From an archaeon (GTDB lineage: Archaea; Iainarchaeota; Iainarchaeia; Iainarchaeales; Iainarchaeaceae): 6,664 bases of DNA. Shown here piece after piece: positions 5,019 to 6,664 of the stretch. A program made the translations under genes and the position numbers. How positions within the stretch are numbered: position 1 is the stretch's first letter; each line of letters begins with the position of its first letter. The DNA lies in NCBI GenBank assembly GCA_005239615.1, contig SBBR01000118.1:1-6664 (forward strand), read 5' to 3'. The notes beneath the pieces are model-generated. The model was not told where the DNA came from and made no database searches. It saw only the letters and a list, made by a program, of their open reading frames with translations.

Positions 5019-5603
5019 ATGTTTTCACACGCGAGATGGAGGAAGGCAACAGCAAACATAGAACGCCCGCGCAACGCAACCCTTCCCCCAGCAGTGTACA
5101 GTGCTGTCAAAGAACATATCTCGGCGCACCCTGGAAAACAACTCAACACGACAGAACCCGCAAAACTGGGGGCATCAAGAAGCGGGGTCAAGTTAGTCGC
5201 AAGGTTTTTCGAAAGGCAAGTGCAAAGACAAGTGTTAGATCCTCCTTATAGAAGACCCAGCGGCAACCCAAACCTGGTCAGAGTGAGAGAAATCGAGTTG
5301 GCAATAGCAACAATTTTCAGGAAACACCCTCGCGGAGGCAAAATACACTTCTTGGTAGTCCTCGAGATGGTGAGGAAAAGGACAGGTTTTGTCTTGTCCG
5401 GTCGCCTGGCAAAAAGGCTTTTTTCCGAACTCAACAGCCATGGGAGAAAAGAAAATCGCTTCGAGTTGGTTGGCCAGCTGCCAAACAAGGGGAGCATTTT
5501 GGATTACGCGGCATCCTTGGAGAGCAGAGGCATCCGAGTGAAAAGGGTGTTCAATAAGCCGAGGCACGGCCAGTATGCCTTTGGCGGAGGCGGACAGGCA
5601 TGA
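5019..5603 (+). CDS. Basic hypothetical protein, 194 aa, in the nadE operon
   Basis: No family recognised. Strongly basic and soluble-looking, beginning MFSHARWRKATANIERPRNA. The middle (about 85-140: VREIELAIATIFRKHPRGGK, HFLVVLEMVRKRTGF, SGRLAKRLFSEL) reads as alternating helices and could form a winged-helix-like or other nucleic-acid-binding fold. This is inference from composition only. The C-terminus is Gly-rich and ends at a TGA overlapping the nadE ATG. It lies between the HAD gene (10-nt gap) and nadE (ATGA overlap), so all three should be translated from one message. Codons lean to AAA, CAA and AGA more than in nadE. The start is placed at ATG 5019 because of the GGTAGGT site; TTG 5010 would add three residues. 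Confidence 0.7.
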   Translation: MFSHARWRKATANIERPRNATLPPAVYSAVKEHISAHPGKQLNTTEPAKLGASRSGVKLVARFFERQVQRQVLDPPYRRPSGNPNLVRVREIELAIATIFRKHPRGGKIHFLVVLEMVRKRTGFVLSGRLAKRLFSELNSHGRKENRFELVGQLPNKGSILDYAASLESRGIRVKRVFNKPRHGQYAFGGGGQA

Positions 5604-6340
5604 ACGCGATCGACCTCGAGAAAAGGCTTGTGAGTGGAATTAAAAAATTCTTTTCAAGGCAGGGCAAAACTAAAGCCGTGCTGGGCCTCAGTGGAGGCAT
5701 AGACTCCGCGGTGACGCTGAAGCTGCTCTGCGAGGCTCTGGGCCCGGAGAGTGTGACCGCCATTCTAATGCCAAACACGAAGCTCACGAAGCAGTCCAGC
5801 GTGGAAGATGCCAGAAAACTCTCAGAGTCGCTTGGCGTGAAGTATTTTGTCGTACCTATTGACGGCGTCCTTGAGCGGTTCGAGGCCTTGCCGTGGCAAC
5901 AGGGAGGCATCGCGAAGGCCAACCTCAACGCGCGCGTGAGGGCGCTCATACTCTACAATTACGCCAATACATACGCCTGCCTTGTGGTTGGCACTGGCAA
6001 CAAGAGCGAGTTCTGGATGGGCTACTTCACCAAGCACGGTGATGGCGCGGCGGACATGTTTCCGATCGGCGGCATCCTCAAAACAGAAGTGAGGGCGCTC
6101 GCAAGGCACTTCGGGCTCCCAAAAGAGTTTTTGGAGAAGGTGCCCTCGGCCGAGCTCTGGGCGGGGCAGGAAGATGAGAAGGAACTTGGGGTCACCTATG
6201 AAGTCCTCGACGAGTTGCTGCCGCTGGTGCTGGGTAAGAAAAAAATTCCTAAAGGAAAAGAGGCGGAAGCGAAGAAAATCTCGGAGGCAATTAAGGCGAC
6301 GGAACACAAGAGGGCTCCGGCAGTTGTTCTGGATGTTTGA
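5600..6340 (+). CDS. nadE: NH3-dependent NAD(+) synthetase
   Basis: 246-aa enzyme that adenylates nicotinic acid adenine dinucleotide with ATP and amidates it with ammonia to NAD+ (EC 6.3.1.5), the last step of NAD biosynthesis, in the cytosol. The ATP-pyrophosphatase PP-loop SGGIDS is at 31-36 after beta strand AVLGL. Further family signatures follow: NLNARVRALILYNYAN (about 106-121), GTGNKSE followed by the GYFTKHGDGAADMFPIGGI loop, KTEVRALA, LPKEFLEKVPSAELW, and GQEDEKELGVTYEVLDELL. The C-terminal HKRAPAVV matches the usual C-terminal motif. There is no glutaminase domain, so it uses free ammonia; length is normal for the single-domain form. The start overlaps the upstream stop as ATGA, with GGAGG (5586-5590) 9 nt before it. 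The sequence looks complete and functional. Confidence 0.95.
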   Translation: MNAIDLEKRLVSGIKKFFSRQGKTKAVLGLSGGIDSAVTLKLLCEALGPESVTAILMPNTKLTKQSSVEDARKLSESLGVKYFVVPIDGVLERFEALPWQQGGIAKANLNARVRALILYNYANTYACLVVGTGNKSEFWMGYFTKHGDGAADMFPIGGILKTEVRALARHFGLPKEFLEKVPSAELWAGQEDEKELGVTYEVLDELLPLVLGKKKIPKGKEAEAKKISEAIKATEHKRAPAVVLDV

Positions 6341-6344
6341 AAGC

Positions 6345-6378
6345 CTCGGTTGAGCGATTATCTCGATTGAGTGATTAT
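6345..6378. repeat. 17-bp tandem repeat, two units, just after nadE
   Basis: CTCGGTTGAGCGATTAT (6345-6361) is followed directly by CTCGATTGAGTGATTAT (6362-6378), 15 of 17 identical. Each unit contains CTC-N4-GAG, a small potential hairpin. The array begins 4 bp after the nadE stop. It could be an operator pair, a processing site, or a relic of slipped replication. Confidence 0.6.
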
Positions 6379-6406
6379 AATAGATTCCGAATGGAGCGCT
6401 GGAAAC

Positions 6407-6424
6407 TTTTTAGCCTGTACTTTT
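6407..6424 (+). terminator. T-rich terminator candidate after the HAD-nadE operon
   Basis: TTTTT (6407-6411) and TTTT (6421-6424) lie about 70-85 bp after the nadE stop. Archaeal termination commonly uses T-runs of this kind. There is no strong hairpin before them. Confidence 0.35.
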
Positions 6425-6461
6425 CCTTCAGTGCCATCCTATCTCTCTCAACTGGCATTTC

Positions 6462-6469
6462 TTTTATAT
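6462..6469 (+). promoter_or_regulatory. TATA box pointing into the right IS copy
   Basis: TTTTATAT is a near-consensus archaeal box. With the spacing seen elsewhere in the window, transcription would start near 6492, 76 bp before the repeat, and run into the element. No ATG lies at the leaderless distance. It may drive a gene or transposase beyond the edge, or be fortuitous. Confidence 0.35.
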
Positions 6470-6506
6470 GGCCGGGCCAAGCTTTTGGACAACCCACTCC
6501 CCCCAC

Positions 6507-6530
6507 AACAATACCTCAAACAATACCTGA
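6507..6530. repeat. 12-bp tandem repeat, two units
   Basis: AACAATACCTCA (6507-6518) is followed by AACAATACCTGA (6519-6530), 11 of 12 identical. It lies 37 bp before the right IS end and just past the predicted transcription start at about 6492. It is too short to interpret. Confidence 0.5.
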
Positions 6531-6567
6531 AAAGGCGCCTTGAGGGCATACCTTTGCTCCTGGAAAT

Positions 6568-6664
6568 GGCTCCGTTGAAAGTCTCACCCTATCCTGAGGT
6601 TGTCCGCTATCATGCGGAGTAGTACCTCTTTGCGTTGTTGTATTGTTTTATGGGAGTAGAGGAA
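6568..6664 (+). mobile_element. Right copy of the 96-bp terminal inverted repeat, probably the end of an IS6-like insertion sequence
   Basis: Bases 6568-6663 are the exact reverse complement of 1-96. The element starts GGCTCCGTTGAAAG, similar to IS6-family termini, and would run off the window to the right. The flanking bases differ between the two ends (CTGGAAAT here; ACCATATA read inward to outward on the left), so the repeat boundary is sharp. Finding the boundary exactly at an IS6-like GG...GTTG terminus supports an IS end over a random overlap. The rest of the element and its second terminus are not in view. Confidence 0.6.
6575..6664 (+). pseudogene. Start of a possible IS6-like transposase frame, interrupted by TAG (right copy)
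   Basis: From a possible TTG at 6575 the frame reads KVSPYPEVVRYHAE, meets TAG at 6620-6622, and continues YLFALLYCFMGVEE to the edge. The pattern YP-E-VVRY...VEE resembles the N-terminus typical of IS6 transposases (YPPEIIRY...LRDVEE, from memory of the family), and the TAG falls where that pattern has Trp, a one-base change from TGG. Alternatively translation begins at ATG 6650, with the TAG in the leader. Both copies carry the same TAG. Only about 30 codons are visible. Confidence 0.35.

Noticed and set aside
5822..6307. 161-codon minus-strand frame opposite nadE
   Set aside because: It is a shadow of nadE caused by GC-rich third positions. The plus-strand product carries every NAD synthetase motif.
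6337..6543. Frame ending PTPPTTIPQTIPEKAP, which from ATG 6391 looks like a 50-aa protein with a signal peptide
   Set aside because: No TATA box lies at the right distance and there is no Shine-Dalgarno. The Thr/Pro end is produced by the 12-bp tandem repeat and C-rich DNA, and the hydrophobic stretch sits on the T-rich terminator region.
6620..6622. Pyrrolysine coding at the TAG in the IS frame
   Set aside because: The HAD gene ends with TAG immediately before the next gene's start, and no pyl gene is in view. Decay of the IS or a later start codon is simpler.
1..6664. Circular plasmid suggested by repeated ends
   Set aside because: The end repeats are inverted, not direct, so they cannot be the overlap of a circular molecule.
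1..6664. CRISPR array, toxin-antitoxin, restriction or viral structural genes
   Set aside because: No regularly spaced repeats of CRISPR type and no recognisable motifs of these systems were found in any frame examined.

Overview
The window looks like a piece of an archaeal genome, and probably a complete short contig. The archaeal signs are: a XerA-type tyrosine recombinase; an NH3-dependent NAD synthetase without a glutaminase domain; and TATA boxes lying 22-23 nt upstream of three start codons, the geometry of leaderless archaeal mRNAs. Compact genes and several small proteins of no recognised family would fit a small-genome DPANN-type archaeon, such as a Micrarchaeota or Diapherotrites relative. 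That placement is only a guess.

The two ends carry the same 96-bp sequence in inverted orientation (1-96 and 6568-6663). Its inner edge, GGCTCCGTTGAAAG, resembles the terminal repeat of IS6/IS26-family insertion sequences. The frame running outward resembles the N-terminus of an IS6-type transposase but contains a TAG. The simplest reading is a segment lying between two outward-pointing copies of one IS, with the assembly stopping the same distance into each copy. A linear replicon with terminal inverted repeats is the less likely alternative.

Layout from left to right. Positions 97-865 are gene-poor and hold a repeated TATA/T-run module, several inverted repeats and at best one doubtful small ORF. 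Next on the minus strand are xerA (866-1894) and a 60-aa protein (2040-2222), each with its own promoter. Divergent from these, on the plus strand, are an 87-aa charged protein (2342-2605) and a GNAT acetyltransferase (2653-3111). A minus-strand pair follows: a 99-aa two-helix membrane protein (3785-4084) and then a 242-aa basic protein of unknown function (3047-3775), whose 3' end overlaps the acetyltransferase tail to tail. A shared AT-rich promoter region at about 4150-4164 separates this pair from a plus-strand operon. That operon is a HAD phosphatase (4322-5008), an unknown basic protein (5019-5603) and nadE (5600-6340), with tight spacing and an ATGA overlap. The last 230 bp before the right IS end hold two short tandem repeats, a T-rich terminator candidate and a TATA box pointing into the IS.

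xerA and nadE are core functions: chromosome dimer resolution and the last step of NAD synthesis. I see no defence, CRISPR or viral module. The least explained content is the two unknown basic proteins, the membrane protein paired with one of them, the G-rich leader in front of the HAD-nadE operon, and the structured gene-poor left flank.
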